This document shows positions 12,477 to 25,576 of a DNA stretch of 64,000 nt, piece by piece. Both the position numbers and the translations under genes were made by a program. Source of the stretch: Aspidiotus rigidus (lineage: Eukaryota; Arthropoda; Insecta; Hemiptera; Diaspididae). The notes under the pieces were generated by a model. The model was not told the DNA's origin, ran no database searches, and worked only from the letters and a program-made list of their open reading frames with translations. Positions within the stretch are counted from its first letter, which is position 1; each line of letters begins with the position of its first letter. The stretch spans positions 5,890,001 through 5,954,000 of the forward strand of contig JAVHKY010000028.1 of NCBI GenBank assembly GCA_035079385.1, in the 5' to 3' direction.

Positions 12477-13399
12477 AATTAATCAATTAATAATTAAATA
12501 ATTAAATAAATAAATAATTAAATAATTAATATAATTGATAATTAGAAAATTGACATGTTCCATGTCTTTTCTCTCGCTAGACCCCGATTTTGAAACTCGC
12601 GAGTACACCCCCCCCCCCCCCCCCCCCCGTCAAGAGAAATCTCTACCCCGTGGGTGATTCAGAAATTCGTGAGTACACCCCGCGTAATAATAATAATTAA
12701 TAAAATAAATAAATAAATAAATAATTAAATAATTAAATAATTAAATAAATAGATAATTAATTAATTAATAAAAAATTAAATAATTAAATAAACAAATAAA
12801 TGAATAAATAAATATTTCAATAATTAATATAATTAAATAAATAAATGAATAAAAAATTGAATAAATAAATAAATAAATAATTAATTAATTAATTAATAAT
12901 TAATAATTAAATAATTAAATAAATAAATAATTAAATAATTAATATAATTAAATAATCAAATAAATAAATAAATAATTGAATAATTAAATAATTAAATAAT
13001 TAAATAAATAAATAATTAAATAATTAATATAATTGATAATTAGAAAATTTTCTAAGTCCCTCTTCCTATCATATATGGCTGGATAGTCGAAATTTTTCCA
13101 AGTCCCCTAGACTTGAATTGTCTCATACCATTCCAATACAACAGCGAGACAGGGGGCGAACGAGCGGAGCGAGTTCGCGCTACCTCATATTTCTCATAGA
13201 AGACTTGAATTTTCTCATACCATTCCATTACAACAGCGAGATCGCTCGTTCGCCCCACGAAAGTTGATACCTCAAAATATAGAACACCCACAATTACCTC
13301 AAAATATTTCTCATACAAGACTTATACGACGCCAAGATAGGTAAAGGGAGTAAACGAATAATATCTCACGAACACTTGACCTAGTAGAAGAATTAATAA

Positions 13400-13459
<60 letters not shown>

Positions 13460-13742
13460 ATTAAATAATTAAATAATAAAATAATTGACTAATTAAATAA
13501 TTAAATAATTGAATAATTAAACAATTAAATAAATAAAGGCTGGATAGTCGAAATTTTTCCAAGTCCCCTAGACTTGAATTGTCACATACCATTCCAATAC
13601 AACAGCGAGACAGGGGGCGAACGAGCGGAGCGAGTTCGCGCTACCTCATATTTCTCATAGAAGACTTATACGACGCCAAGATAGGTAAAGGGGTAAACGA
13701 ATAATATCTCACGAACAATTGACCTAGTACAAGAGTTAATAA

Positions 13743-13786
<44 letters not shown>

Positions 13787-14377
13787 ATTAAATAACTAAA
13801 TAATTAAATATTTAAATAATTGAATAATTAAACAATTAAATAAATAAAGTCTGGATAGTCGAAATTTTTCCAAGTCCCCTAGACTTGAATTGTCACATAC
13901 CATTCCAATACAACAGCGAGTTCGCGCTACCTCATATTTCTCATAGAAGACTTATACGACGCCAAGATAGGTAAAGTTTTTCAAGTCCCTCTTCCTATCA
14001 TATAATATGGCTGGATAGTCGAAATTTTTCCAAGTCCCCCTAGACTTGAATTGTCTCATACCATTCCAATAGAACAGCGAGACAGGGGGCGAACGAGCGG
14101 AGCGAGTTCGCGCTACCTCATATTTCTCAAAAAAGACTTGAATTTTCTCATACCATTCCAATGCAACAGCGAGATTGCTCGTTCTCCCCACCGAAAGTTG
14201 ATACCTCAAAATATAGAACACCCACAATTACCTCAAAATATTTCTCATACAAGACTTATACGACGCCAAGATAGGTAAAGGGGTAAACGAATAATATCTC
14301 ACGAACACTTGACCTAGTAGAAGCCTAGACTGAAATATTTCATGATGACTGATAAAATATAAAAGACATGGAACATG
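11955..14377. repeat. composite tandem array bounded by 17-bp inverted repeats
   Basis: The left boundary CATGTTCCATGTCTTTT (11955-11971) is the reverse complement of the right boundary AAAAGACATGGAACATG (14361-14377). Inside, a block of about 599 bp starting TTGACATGTTCC is repeated in tandem at 11951 and 12550. Each copy carries a poly-C run of about 20 and long TAAA/TAATTAAA low-complexity DNA. From 13077 a second module beginning CTGGATAGTCGAAATTTTTC occurs four times (about 13079, 13540, 13851, 14011), truncated to different lengths and separated by more TAAA arrays. The whole block is probably one element expanded by internal duplication. Confidence 0.62.
13077..14330. repeat. four-copy module with CGAACGAGCGGAGCGAG core
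   Basis: Each copy shares GGATAGTCGAAATTTTTCC, CTTGAATTGTC, GGGGCGAACGAGCGGAGCG and ACGACGCCAAGATAGGTAAAG in the same order. Copy 3 lacks the segment between the CAGCGAG sites; copies 1 and 4 carry an extra CTCATACCATTCC duplication. Copies are highly similar, so expansion is recent or being homogenised. Confidence 0.65.
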
Positions 14378-15737
14378 ATTTTCATTTATTTGGCTATGCC
14401 AGAAAATTTAATAATACTACAATATGACCAAGTTACAAATTCTTGATTTTTTTTCTTATACTCGTCTAAAATTGCTCCATCTTTACTGTGCAATCATCCC
14501 CATCCCCACAACTGATCTAAGGAAAAGTCATCGCAAAATTATACCATCTCTCCGGGTACAAAACTGAGAAAATAACTTGTAAAACAAACTGGAGGAACTA
14601 GAACTTTTATCCACCCTCTGGACAGCTACCAGCTATTTGTGCGAACCGAAAATAGTGTCGTTAAGAAATATTTAGAATTAATTCGTCTCATAAGATAGAG
14701 TTTCCGACATAATATCTACATTCACTTTGTGCTTCATCCATCCTTTGGTATCATTTCTATCGTCAGCTCGACTTTTATTTAAGAATTTTATAGGTACCTA
14801 CATTGTACAGCTCAAATTTTCGATACGCTTCCACCTATTTTGGTGTTCGCCTAGTATTATAGAGTAGGCAACAAATGAAGCAAGCTGTTGGCACAAAATT
14901 CTACTGGCGGTGCGGTGCCCTTACTTATATGCTGTAGTAAACATTGCATATCTGGTTCATTGAAGGGGCTAAGACATCGTTAAGGAAGCCGTCGTTTTTT
15001 TAACCCACGATTTTTTTTTCATCTCAGCGAAAAGGGCGTCCGCTGTCATATTTTCAAGAATCTCCATTTCGTTCGTTACTGAATGTATTCAAAATGTGGT
15101 TGTTGCACCTTATAGAAGAAGAGTAGCTCTTTAATTTTTATTCTTATAATTCTTTTGATTAACTCAGAGATATTTTGAGCTGAAACTTCAAACTGATTTT
15201 TCTGTGATGAATTTTTATTCACGCCCGGCCTTTATACAGGTGGGATGACACTTCTTTAAGAGAAAGATACTCCAAGGAGTAAGCAGTAATCACAACCTCT
15301 CTTAGTATGTTTAAGCTAGAAAATTGTATCAACTCGATAATTCTTCATCTTCTACATAATTATTTTCCTCATCATGCATTTTATTATACATGAGAGCAGG
15401 ACTTATGTGCAAGAAGATTATAGTTCTCGAGTGCCCGCGTCCATAAATTGTATACTTAGGGCACAGGAAACTTTTCAGACATGATATGGCAATATTAAAT
15501 ATTCTAATAGAAATGTTATAGAATATCCGAGTAAAAATGGTCTGAAAAGAAACTAACGTGCTAATGATTCTGCTGATCCGCAATACCTATTTTGGACTCG
15601 GCACGGCTCATGATACAGTAGGGCACAAACCCATGAACTGGTTAATAAAGTAGCCCCAAAAACCGTCAATGTGTCGAAAGCTTTTGATCGGGTATAGCAT
15701 TTTGGGCTGATCAACAAAATCCTTGGGACTAGGGTGA
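14378..15737. other. 1.4 kb without recognisable gene
   Basis: Only short ORFs. A fragment near 14985 (TTAAGGAAGCCGTCGTTTTT) matches the flank that accompanies GGGAACC-type repeat ends at 38520 and 57320, so a remnant of that family is present. Confidence 0.4.
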
Positions 15738-16438
15738 TTCACCGAAAGATTTTTCACCTAAAAAAATTCACCGATCAAGATTCACCTACAATTCATCTGA
15801 TAGAAGTATTGGTTTACCACATAGTAAATTCACCGACAAAATTCGATTATATTTTTATTAATGAAGTTAATTATTCAGTTTAATTTAAGTTTAATAATAA
15901 TAAACAATTAATTTAATAATTTTATTTTTGATATTTTATTTAATAAAATGAAATTTTATATCATTTTTGATATTTTAATTAAATTTAAAAAAAAAAATAA
16001 TAAACAAGCTGAAATAACATAATTTAAATTAATACAATTTTCAAATAATAATTTATTGAAATAAAAATTATTTAATTCGAAATAAATAAATTGATTTAAT
16101 AAATTAAAAATTATAATTATAAATATAATTTATTAATTTAATTTAATTAATTTGATTCATAAATATTAATAATTTAATTAAATAAATATTTTTTTTATTA
16201 AAAAAATTATTATTTATTTAAATAATTTTATAAATAAAATTTGGTATATCAAAGCATCAAATAAAAGTCAAACAGCTGATTGAAAAAGGTGAATTTTGTC
16301 GTCGGTGGTGGTGAACTCAAAAAAGGAAGATGAACTTTCCTGACAGTGAAAAAAAAAAAAACTGACAGGTGAATTTTCCTGTCGGTGATGTGTACATTCC
16401 TTCAAAAATACTTACTCGGTGAAAAATCTTTCGGTGAA
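15738..16438. mobile_element. 701-bp element with 21-bp TIRs and AT-rich core
   Basis: The left end begins TTCACCGAAAGATTTTTCAC at 15738. The right end is its reverse complement, ending GGTGAA at 16438, an uninterrupted 21-bp match. Subterminal motifs TTCACCGA and GGTGAATTTT recur inside both ends in inverted orientation. The core (about 15850-16250) is almost pure A and T with no ORF. I could not find a convincing target-site duplication. This is a non-autonomous DNA transposon of unassigned superfamily. Confidence 0.62.
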
Positions 16439-18744
16439 CTGGTCGGATTCCAAATCCTTGACTTTCAACTCAAAATAGGTTCTTAAATTGAATTTTTTAA
16501 CTCTCAATCAGCTTCAATATAATGATAGAATAAGCTGATCAGGGAAGAGTTTCAACCTACCTAAGACAATCGTTTGGTAACAAAATTTTATTCCTAACTT
16601 CGGCTTTCATTCGTTTTTGATGTTTTCAAGTTCTGCTTTCGAGGAATTTTGAAGTCTCCAAGAGCCTCTGACTTGCTTCAGGGAAAAGAGGGAAAGTTGA
16701 AAATACACGGCTTATTTTCTGTTCTGCCAGTCACAATATTTTCAAACCATACGCACTTCTAATCAGAGATCCGTAATTATAATCTTCTCTCGTAGAAAAG
16801 TAGGTACCTGTACTGGTAGCATTTGAATTTATCACAGATTCATTCAAACTTCATAGTATAGATACATAGGTACCGTAATAGCTAATATTGATTAAATCGT
16901 TCAATAATTCTTCCTTATTATTCTGTCCCAACAAGACTTCGCAGCGTGTTTCCGCATGAGTACTCGTATTAATCGAAATAAGTTTTTTTCGAGATCTCAT
17001 ATAATTAATTATTAGCTGAGTAACAATGGAAGTATGACGTTCAAGTTAAGAACCTCAAAAAACACCGCAACCACTTAATTTCTTGCGGGACGGAAGTTAG
17101 ATTCGTATTACACTTAATACAAGTAAGTAGAATGTTGAACAAGACTGTCACCTGGAAATTTGATATTGGAATAAATGGATGGTGAGATAATTTCAAAATC
17201 TAATTCTGATCGAAATGAACTGAAAAAAAAAATAATACTTAATTCTTCTGAGGAAGAATCACAATAAAAAATAAAATAATAGGTAATCGAACAGAAGAAA
17301 AAGCGGAAATGGATGAAAATAATCAATATCGTGACTTTGAATCATTGTTAGTGTGAGAGAGAATCAATGTACAGTCTATAGAACATTAAAAAAAAAAATA
17401 TTCAAAAACTCGAAGCCAGTTCTAGCTTCTAAATATTCAAATCAGAAGTAGGTAACTTACATGAACGAAAGTCCTTCAAGTGTACGAATCAATGTGAAAA
17501 AATTTAAAGAATTAAATTAAAAATCTTTATGGTAACTTACGAAATTGTAATGTTTTCTATTGAAAATCGATCATATCATTGTTTCAGTGATTGGAAGTAT
17601 GACTATTCCCAGTTCTTTTTTTTTTTCCTACCGGTAGCCATAAAATTTGATTTGTTTATCTTCATTTAACGGTTCGAGTAGTCAAATTGATTTTATTATT
17701 ATGTCATTATATCCACTCATTTTTTTTCAAGTTTAATTATTTCTTCGCTGAGAACTTGAAGAATTGATCATTTTTGGAGGATCGGAGGAATCTCGATCAC
17801 GTTCACCAAAAATGATAGGTAATAATACCGTATTCTAAGTTATTAATTCACATTATTGCATGCAGTATAACGTTTCGAAATTACTAATTTATTTTTGTAG
17901 GATACAATATCATGTAGAATTACAGTACCTACGTTTCTGTTACATACGTTGAAAAATAATTGTCGAGGAAAACTTCTGTAAAGTACGCCTAGAGAATTTT
18001 CGTAATTCGTCGTGAAGTAATCTATCCATATCGTTACTTTAAGATCTGGGTATTCTGGGTGTTATATTTTCAGAAATGATTAGAAAACATTTTCTCCATT
18101 TGTTTGATTGATTCTGCAGCTAAGATTCTTTGAGGAAATAACTTGGGTGAATTCCGAATGACTATGTTCTTGCTGTTCTTACGAGTATCATTCTATTCAA
18201 ACTTCTGAAGATACTTTCCGAAAAGAAATTTGCTACAAAACGATTAATATACTCGTGTTAGTCTTAACAGGAAAATCAATTCACGAGAAGAGACGAAATG
18301 AGAGTTATAGAAAAAATTTACTGTGGAAATGAATCGAAAAATAGTAGGTGGATACATAAAATATTTAGAATTATTAGCCTAATTACGATATTCATGAATT
18401 GTTTCCTAAAAGTAATTCGAACAAAATAAGTATTTTCATTGAAAAGAAATCTGGTATTTCTGACGCAATCCATGAAACTGAAGAAAAAATAATAATAATA
18501 TTCTCATCATAAGTGCATGAATATGAAGTACCGAAAGATAATTTAAATAATAAACTGTTCTTAGTTACTTTAACAAAAGCTAAAAAAATTGTATCTGATT
18601 TATGCTGAAAGGAAGAATGTGAAGAAATATATATAATTATTATGTGTGAAATCGTCCAGAGACAAAACTTGGAGAAGGTAATATAAACAATTGAAAGGCA
18701 GTTATCCTTACGGAAATGTAAAACGGTTCTATTCACTGTAGAGG
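16439..18744. other. 2.3 kb without recognisable gene
   Basis: AT-rich DNA with scattered stops. I see no domain, RNA gene or clear repeat pair. Confidence 0.4.
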
Positions 18745-18850
18745 AGATTTTTTTTTTTTTTTAATTTAATTTTTTTTATTTTCTATTTTTTATTTGTTTT
18801 TAGGAGCCTTAAAGCAACACAACGGGCTATTAGCTCGATGAATATTACAT
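18745..18850 (-). mobile_element. retroelement 3' tail remnant with poly-A
   Basis: On the minus strand a unique stretch ending GTTGCTTTAAGGCTCCTAAA runs into about 60 bases of A-rich AAAT/AAAA DNA (plus-strand poly-T 18749-18800). This is what a 5'-truncated LINE or SINE insertion leaves. No coding part remains and the family is not identified. Confidence 0.35.
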
Positions 18851-19045
18851 GTGAAAGATAATGGAGTTTACATTCTAGATTTTAGAATACGGGTTACAAC
18901 TGCAAGATTTCACTCATAAATGATTTTAACAATTTTATTTCCAAATCATTTCTTTTTCTTCTTTCTGCTAAATTCAATCATAAAATTTTTATCAGAAAAC
19001 AAGGGTCATTCCCATGTAAATTCTTGATTCACTGTTTTCCAGTTA

Positions 19046-19919
19046 CAGTCGAATCTGTCTAAGTCGAAACTCAAGGGAAACACTTTCCAATTCGAGTTAT
19101 AGAGATTTTCGAGTAAGATGATTTCGAGATAGCAAGATTTATTCAAAAAAAATTTGACTTACATAGTTTTTTTATTTGCGTTGATTTGAAGCCACTAAGC
19201 CAACCACAACTCGCCTCAAAATGTTCACATTTCAGTTCGGTAGCAAATTTCTTTGCCTCCTCTTGAACAAGAGGTCCAGAGAGAGGAACATTTTGGTCAC
19301 GACACTGCACAAACCACTTGTATACGCACTCGTCAACTTTGGGGAATTCTACGAGTCTATTTCTTTGGGCATTCTTTCCCCCTTTGATGAAAAGTTTCAG
19401 TATCTTTTCACGATCTTTCAAGATCATGCTTAACGTACTCACAGGAATGTTGAAATCTTTCGCGATGTCTATTTTACGTTTGTCACTAGATTTTGTGTTT
19501 ACAGCTTCTAACACTGCTTTTTTTTCGGCAATGGTCAATGTTTTCAATTTACGCCCTTCACCTCAATGTCTTTTAGCGGGGTTCATCGTAGAAAAAATTG
19601 AACGCATGAAAAATTTGATACGAACACTCGAATACCACTCGAACACCCGATTACCGCTGATGTACAGAACACTGTGCAATATTCTTTCTCTATCTACGGC
19701 ATAAATTAAATTCATGTGCATGAAGCTTTAAAAAGCGAGAAAACCCAATGTGTGGACGAACAAATCACTTCGAGTTATAGGAACATAATTTCGGACGTAA
19801 TTCGAGATATACAGATTAAATTTGTATTGAGTGTTATGGACATTTCAAGGGAAACGCATTTTCTTTCGAGTTGGGGGGTTTTTCGAGTTATGTGGTTTCG
19901 ACTTAGACAGATTCGACTG
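19046..19919. mobile_element. Tigger/pogo-type DNA transposon, internally deleted
   Basis: The left end CAGTCGAATCTGTCTAAGTC (first 20 of a perfect 25-bp TIR, 19046-19070) is matched inverted at 19895-19919. Both ends are flanked by TA (19044-19045 and 19920-19921), the target duplication of the Tc1/mariner superfamily. CAGT termini are typical of the pogo/Tigger group. The 874-bp copy carries only the DNA-binding part of the transposase, on the minus strand, and no DDE catalytic domain. Subterminal CGAGTTAT and TCGAGAT motifs recur near both ends. Termini and target duplications are intact, so the copy could in principle be bound by a transposase supplied in trans; that is inference. Confidence 0.85.
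19143..19586 (-). pseudogene. Tigger transposase N-terminal domain, broken
   Basis: The natural ATG appears to be the reverse of 19584-19586, followed by six sense codons and an in-frame TGA (19563-19565). The frame then stays open to 19143. It reads a Psq/CENP-B-type helix-turn-helix (KIDIAKDFNIPVSTLSMILK) and then a second CENPB/Tc5 HTH region (VYKWFVQCRDQNVPLSGPLV ... FEASCGWLSGF). This is the usual N-terminal order of Tigger/pogo transposases and of CENP-B. The protein ends soon after the second domain, and the DDE/D catalytic domain of roughly 200 residues is missing. The premature stop and the truncation make it non-functional as a transposase. Confidence 0.85.
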
Positions 19920-20157
19920 TATATCAACTCTGTTAGTTATACACAACATTCTTTTTTTTTGTTTTCAAAATATTTTAATTTAGGGTACAAATGTTTTCAC
20001 TAGGTACTTCATGGGGGGAATTGGCGATTCTGTAAATTTTTTAAATAAGGGTACGTCATCAAGTTACAGGACTTCGTATTTTTTTGTATTGCCTCTCGTC
20101 GTTATGTTCTAAACTGCGAGTCTGCATGGATTCCGAGGTATTATTTGAAATGTTGTT

Positions 20158-20304
<147 letters not shown>

Positions 20305-20309
20305 AAAAA

Positions 20310-23224
20310 TGATAAACCTTTCAGGTACCGGACTGAGGAATTTTTCAAGTACGTTATTTTTCGTTTTTAAATATTCTGTAAGATTGATACTCGCAATTGG
20401 CGAATCGTAATATTTTATCAAAGAATTTTTTCTTCAAGTATAATATTTTTCAATTTGGAATAGCAAGATTTTATTCTCGAGTTCGAAAATGTATTCAATA
20501 ATTTTGATTTTGTTCGTGCAAGGGTATATTTATTATCGAAAGAAATATCCGAAAATTAGACTACCATATTCTAGTACAATTCATCGTGGACTTTGAATCT
20601 TTTCCTGGATTTTGTTTGAAAAAACAACTAAGTGTTGACACATCATTAGTGGCTAATGAAAGAAAAAATTAGAATGTTTTCTGGTTTTTATTTTTATTAT
20701 TTTTTTTTCTTTTTCCACGCAAAGTCTCAAAAAATTACGAATCCGTAAGTATTGTATTCAAAAAATATTTTCGAGTCCAATGGTATTTTCTTGTTTTTTT
20801 TTTTTTTCTAGCGGAATCGTGAACAATACTGAAGTTGAATAAAGGTCCAATAATTTTGCCGAACTTTTTTGTTTCTTCAACGTTGCCATCTTTTTCTTCT
20901 TTTTCAAGAGTTCTTTATGTTAAGCTAAATTGGGTGATGTCCGCGTCCTATGAGGAAGAAATGAAACATGATCTTCTTTGAAAAAGGATTTTTCAATATT
21001 AGTGCTCTACTTACACCTCACTCACTCATTATGAGTTCCGATAATGATCTTCTTTTCTACTAGTAGAAAATTTTTTCAAAGATTTCTTTCATTTTATGTC
21101 AAAAAGTAGAGAAAGTTTGTTTGTCGCGGTCGTCGGTTTATTTATTCATCTTTTCAATGAATTTGATTAGGTATTGATCGCATATGATGACTTGTAACGT
21201 GAAGGAACCTCCAAATTTTATCTACATCTTCTAGGTTGGGACGAATGAGGAAAATTCATAGTCGTAATTATTTTTGAAGAAACGTATTAATGAACAATAT
21301 TCTATTGTACTAGCAGATGCTGTGAACGTTAATTTACGGGTGGAATTTGGTGACCACGTTACAAGGAGTGGTAAATTTAGAAGAAAATATATTTTAGATT
21401 ACAAAAGGCAAAAAGCATTTTTCGTTCATTCTCATACTTGGTCAACTTGTTGAGCCCGCATGTACTTTATCTCTTTAAAGAACCGTTTTTTGCGGTGCGC
21501 GTAAAATCACGAATGAAGGAGGGTCGATTTGTATAGTGTAGGTCTATGAAACAACGGATATTGAACTAAACAAGAAATGTTCGTTAATCGTCACTTCAAG
21601 CGCTCTTGGATTTTCACGTTCTTTTCTCGCATATTCGTATTCAATATAGAGCGCTGCATAAAATTCATTACAGCGAGCCTTCCAGAACCTAGGTACGCTC
21701 TATTCTCTAACTTTTTCTTTTCTTTTTATTCTTCTTTTGCCGAGAGAAAAAGATAGAAAAAACGAAATTAGGAAGTCTTTGTGATAATATTAATAACGTA
21801 ATATTATACATATTTTGAGTATTCTCGTTACATTATAAAATATTACAAAAGAAGAGCTCTTTGAAATTTGTCCAATATTCTAATTCACTATTAACGGATG
21901 CCTATACCGCCTGAAAAATGTTGAATTATAACATATCAAAAGCTTTGGAATGTGACCAGTGCTACAAAATAACTGTCCCATAACTTACATAATCATATAC
22001 CTACAACATCTCTTCAAAGACCAAATTCAATAATCGAAGAGTGTATTATAGAAGAAATGGTAAAAGAAGTGGAAAATTTCCGACTTTTATAACCTAGATA
22101 TCTATAATTATATAAGTGATTCGAGACTTTGGAATATTTCAACTGTATTGAATTGTTTAATTTTTGAAAAAACTTCAGAAATGTTTGTCAATAAAAGAAT
22201 AAAATTCAATGTACATTAGGATAAAAAATAAAATTGAAAATTATTGTTTTAATTTTATTCTTTCATTTACAAACATTTTTTAGGTTATAAACAGTATTAA
22301 AGCGTTGTAACAAGAAAATGAACGTAAACCACGTTAACCAACGTATTTCTGTGTATTGAGTTATTGGGGGGGGGGGGGGGGACTTCGTAATGTTCCAAGC
22401 ATTCAGAAAATTCAATTAAATAATTCATTCTAATTGATTACCAAAATAAGAATCAAAAATCTCCTTATATAGAACAGGAAACTCACTCGGCTCATGAGTT
22501 TCTGCAAGCAGCAAACAAGGTCAGCCACTAGTTGAAAATAAGAAATTGAAGCACAGAATGACTATGAAATGAAACGTGAGGTTTTTCAATCATATCCATT
22601 TTCTGGTTTAAATTATAAAAGTCAAGATCCGGGGAAGGCGGTTGATCCAACGCCAACAAAATTCATGCCTTGATGAAGAATTACACAGGAAGTTATCACC
22701 AATGGTCGGTTTACTATCTTTGTGTGTAGGATAGGAGTAGGGCAGATGAAGATAAGATCTGGAGACGTTTTTCAAAAGGTTATTGCTCTTGAAATTGCTT
22801 ATGATTATTTTATGAAGCTGGCGAGTCTTAAAACATAATATGATGATCTGTTTCAGTAGTAGATCCAAATAGATACAGAAAAAGAACGTCTTCTCTATTG
22901 AGGAATTGGAAATACACGTTATTTGCTCAATGAACTCTATAGAGAGCGCTGTAATTTTTCGGAGTTCATTTTCCCCCCTAACTTGATCGTATTTTTATGT
23001 ATCTACTCATCCACATTGTCGCCCCCAATCATATTGTAGCCTTCTCACTTATCTCCACAATTACAGAACAGGGAACAAGAACTATGCAAAGGGAAAAACA
23101 AGCTGTTTTTCCAGATCGATGATTTTGGAGATGAGAGCGTCTTCCTTAACACGGCAGAACAGTGAATCAGCCAATCAGGTGTATTGATCGATCTTCAACA
23201 TTGAAAACTTGATCCATTGCCGCT
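20310..23224. other. 2.9 kb without recognisable gene
   Basis: AT-rich non-coding DNA. It contains a poly-G run of about 18 near 22364 and several poly-T runs. I see no RNA gene or coding pattern. Confidence 0.4.
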
Positions 23225-23345
23225 GCTGCCGTACAAAGTTGAATGGACGTATATGCAGATAATGAATACAAGGAAAAGAGGTTTATGGGTACACTTGATT
23301 TGGCCTCTTTTTTGCATATACGTCAATTTAACTTTGTACGGCAGC
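23225..23345. repeat. 121-bp palindromic hairpin
   Basis: The arm GCTGCCGTACAAAGTTGAAT (from 23225, about 33 nt) is mirrored by the arm ending GTACGGCAGC at 23345, with about three mismatches. A second inner stem pairs AAAAGAGG with CCTCTTTT around a roughly 20-nt loop. Either a tiny fold-back element or a precursor-like hairpin is possible; sequence alone does not decide. Confidence 0.6.
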
Positions 23346-23436
23346 GCTGTGATGATCAGTGGTGGAGTGTGGTGGCTAATTGGCTGGCATTGCATTTTTC
23401 ATCGATAAGACCTTGAAATATGAATTGAGACTTTAA

Positions 23437-23915
23437 GGCCATGCTTTACCTATCTACTAACACAAAGACACACACTACCGTGGGAATAAAGAGAGGCGAC
23501 AAAGAATACTATTACAACCTGAACTCCACATAAAAGTCGATGAAACTTGGTAGACTTGAAGTTAAACGTTTTTAGAACACTGTAAATTAGTTCATGATAT
23601 CCAAATCATTTCCGTTTTTGCGATTCTATCGTGGGAAACATTACTCCTTGGAACTGATAACGTGCAAATGATCAATTTTTTCACTTGATCCTAGGGCAAA
23701 TAAAGAACGATACCGGTACTAACGATCTTGAAATAATTTCCAGTCTTTATAAAGTCATATTTTAGTACTTTACAAACTTTCATGAGATTTGGAGCTAATT
23801 TCATGCAGTAATTATCAGTATTCCAGAATATTTTCCCACGAAGTGTTTCAGGTTGCAGCGTTCCTTGTTTTTACAGTGTGTTTTACATGTGTTAGTAGAT
23901 AGGTAAAGCATGGCC
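23437..23915. mobile_element. piggyBac-type MITE, 28-bp TIRs with TTAA duplication
   Basis: The left TIR begins GGCCATGCTTTACCTATCTA (23437-23464). The right TIR (23888-23915) is its exact 28-nt reverse complement. TTAA flanks both sides (23433-23436 and 23916-23919), the target duplication diagnostic of piggyBac-like transposition. The 479-bp interior has no ORF. The perfect TIRs suggest relatively recent activity. Confidence 0.75.
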
Positions 23916-23919
23916 TTAA

Positions 23920-25576
23920 GAGTGATAAATTGAGATGTTGGCTTAAAATCTATCTGATGTACCTAATCTGAAGGCAATTGTTGTCCAAGGGTCCGACCGC
24001 ATTCTGAAAATTTGTTAAAATGTCAGGTAAACATTCTCCTCATTCATTACATTTCAACAACTTGTTTGGGTAAGATAATATTGTTAAGACTTTACTCAAC
24101 TTACATTTCCCGGTATTCTGCATAATAATTCTTACTTTGCAGATCACAGGACCAATGATTTAAATGGATCATCGAGGCATTAATTGCAGCTAAAACTGGC
24201 GATGTTTCTTTTCAATTTTGGAAATTTCTCACAAATGACTGAACAGATCGTAAGCTCCCTGACATTCTAAAATCGTGACACTTTAGTTCAATATTTGTTT
24301 CCAGGTAACTTATATATGTGTCTCGCAACATCTCACGATCTCAGTATCATTTGAAGATGATTTAGTACGCTCAGCCCATGTCTGAATTACTCGGAATGCT
24401 TTATATAATTAGTCGATCTCGTAATGTTCTGACAAACTCTAGACCACCATTCGTCCATTCCATTGGGGGTAAGCAAATCGTGGACGTGGTGATCATTTAT
24501 GATCGCTGATTTTTGCCTGTTAGAATCCAGATCAATACTTTTTTCGAAGTTCTGGTTATGAGAAATCGATGAATAAGTTATACGATCGAGTCATACCAAA
24601 GGTAATCGATTGTTAACAGTTCTTTCAATTGATTTGCGCTAGAAGATACGATGGTATGAGGTAGCGTGAGATATTATGTTTTTCATTAACCCATATCCGT
24701 CGATACATCTTACTGATACTCGTATTACCGAACTTGGATGAGATCAGATTTTGGTCGTTTTCATGTGAGACAATATTGATTCCTACCAACTTCAGTATCA
24801 ATATGAAGAAAAATGGGATATAGGTAGATAAAACCTGTACAGTGAAAGAGGAAATCGATTAAGTATCATTGAATACCCGAGAAGGTGGAAAAAAAAAATA
24901 TACAGCTGATTTCATGAAAAATAACTCGATCAATATAACATTAAACTTGACTTGTTCTAGAAAAAAAACTATAACGACAAAGAAGAAGTCTTGACGCGTC
25001 GCTAGCATAGGTCTAGGTAAATGTATGGAATTTATTACCCATTGAAGAAAGAGTCCAGTCTCCGATATGTCTGACTCGTGATTAGTTCTGCCTTCCATCA
25101 TTTACATAACAATAAACCTAAAGGTTTTACGTCGAAAGATTTGTTTGCCTCTTGTCTCGAACTCTTTTCGTCGAATGCTAACGCGTTTCCCTTGCAACAC
25201 TTTGTATAATATGGAATTATGACTTCGTCCAAGTACTTTGAATAAAAGTCTTCTATATGAGATCCGACTCCGACTAAACATACTTCGACTTGCAGAATGT
25301 CGTCATGAATCTTTCCCATACTGTAAAATGTCAAAAAATATTTCTCGATTGATAACCTTTTTGAGATGATGCTGTCAAAATTCAAAATCCTCACCTCATA
25401 AGATTGCGAACGCTCGTAAATTTTCTTAATCGCCACTTTCAAGTAGGATGTATGTACCTATGTGGTTATTATTATTTACAAGACAAAACTTTGTTTTCTG
25501 CAAAGCAAACTCGAAGTGTGTATCCTTATTGTCTTAAATAATAGCAGACGTTCACACGGATCATATTTGTTCATAC
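23920..25576. other. 1.7 kb without confident gene
   Basis: A minus-strand frame at 25098-25442 stays open for about 115 codons but starts at a non-ATG codon and holds possible splice sites (GTGAGG and TTTTACAG) whose phases do not agree. I cannot support it as a gene. It could contain part of a transcription unit with the candidate exon at 25577-25851. Confidence 0.35.

Noticed and set aside
12082..13040. Mitochondrial or organellar insert in the AT-rich array
   Set aside because: The DNA is simple TAAA/TAATTAAA repeat with no tRNA, rRNA or coding signature.
25098..25442. 114-codon minus-strand ORF
   Set aside because: It starts at TTG, its only internal ATG is late, and the apparent splice sites inside do not agree in phase.
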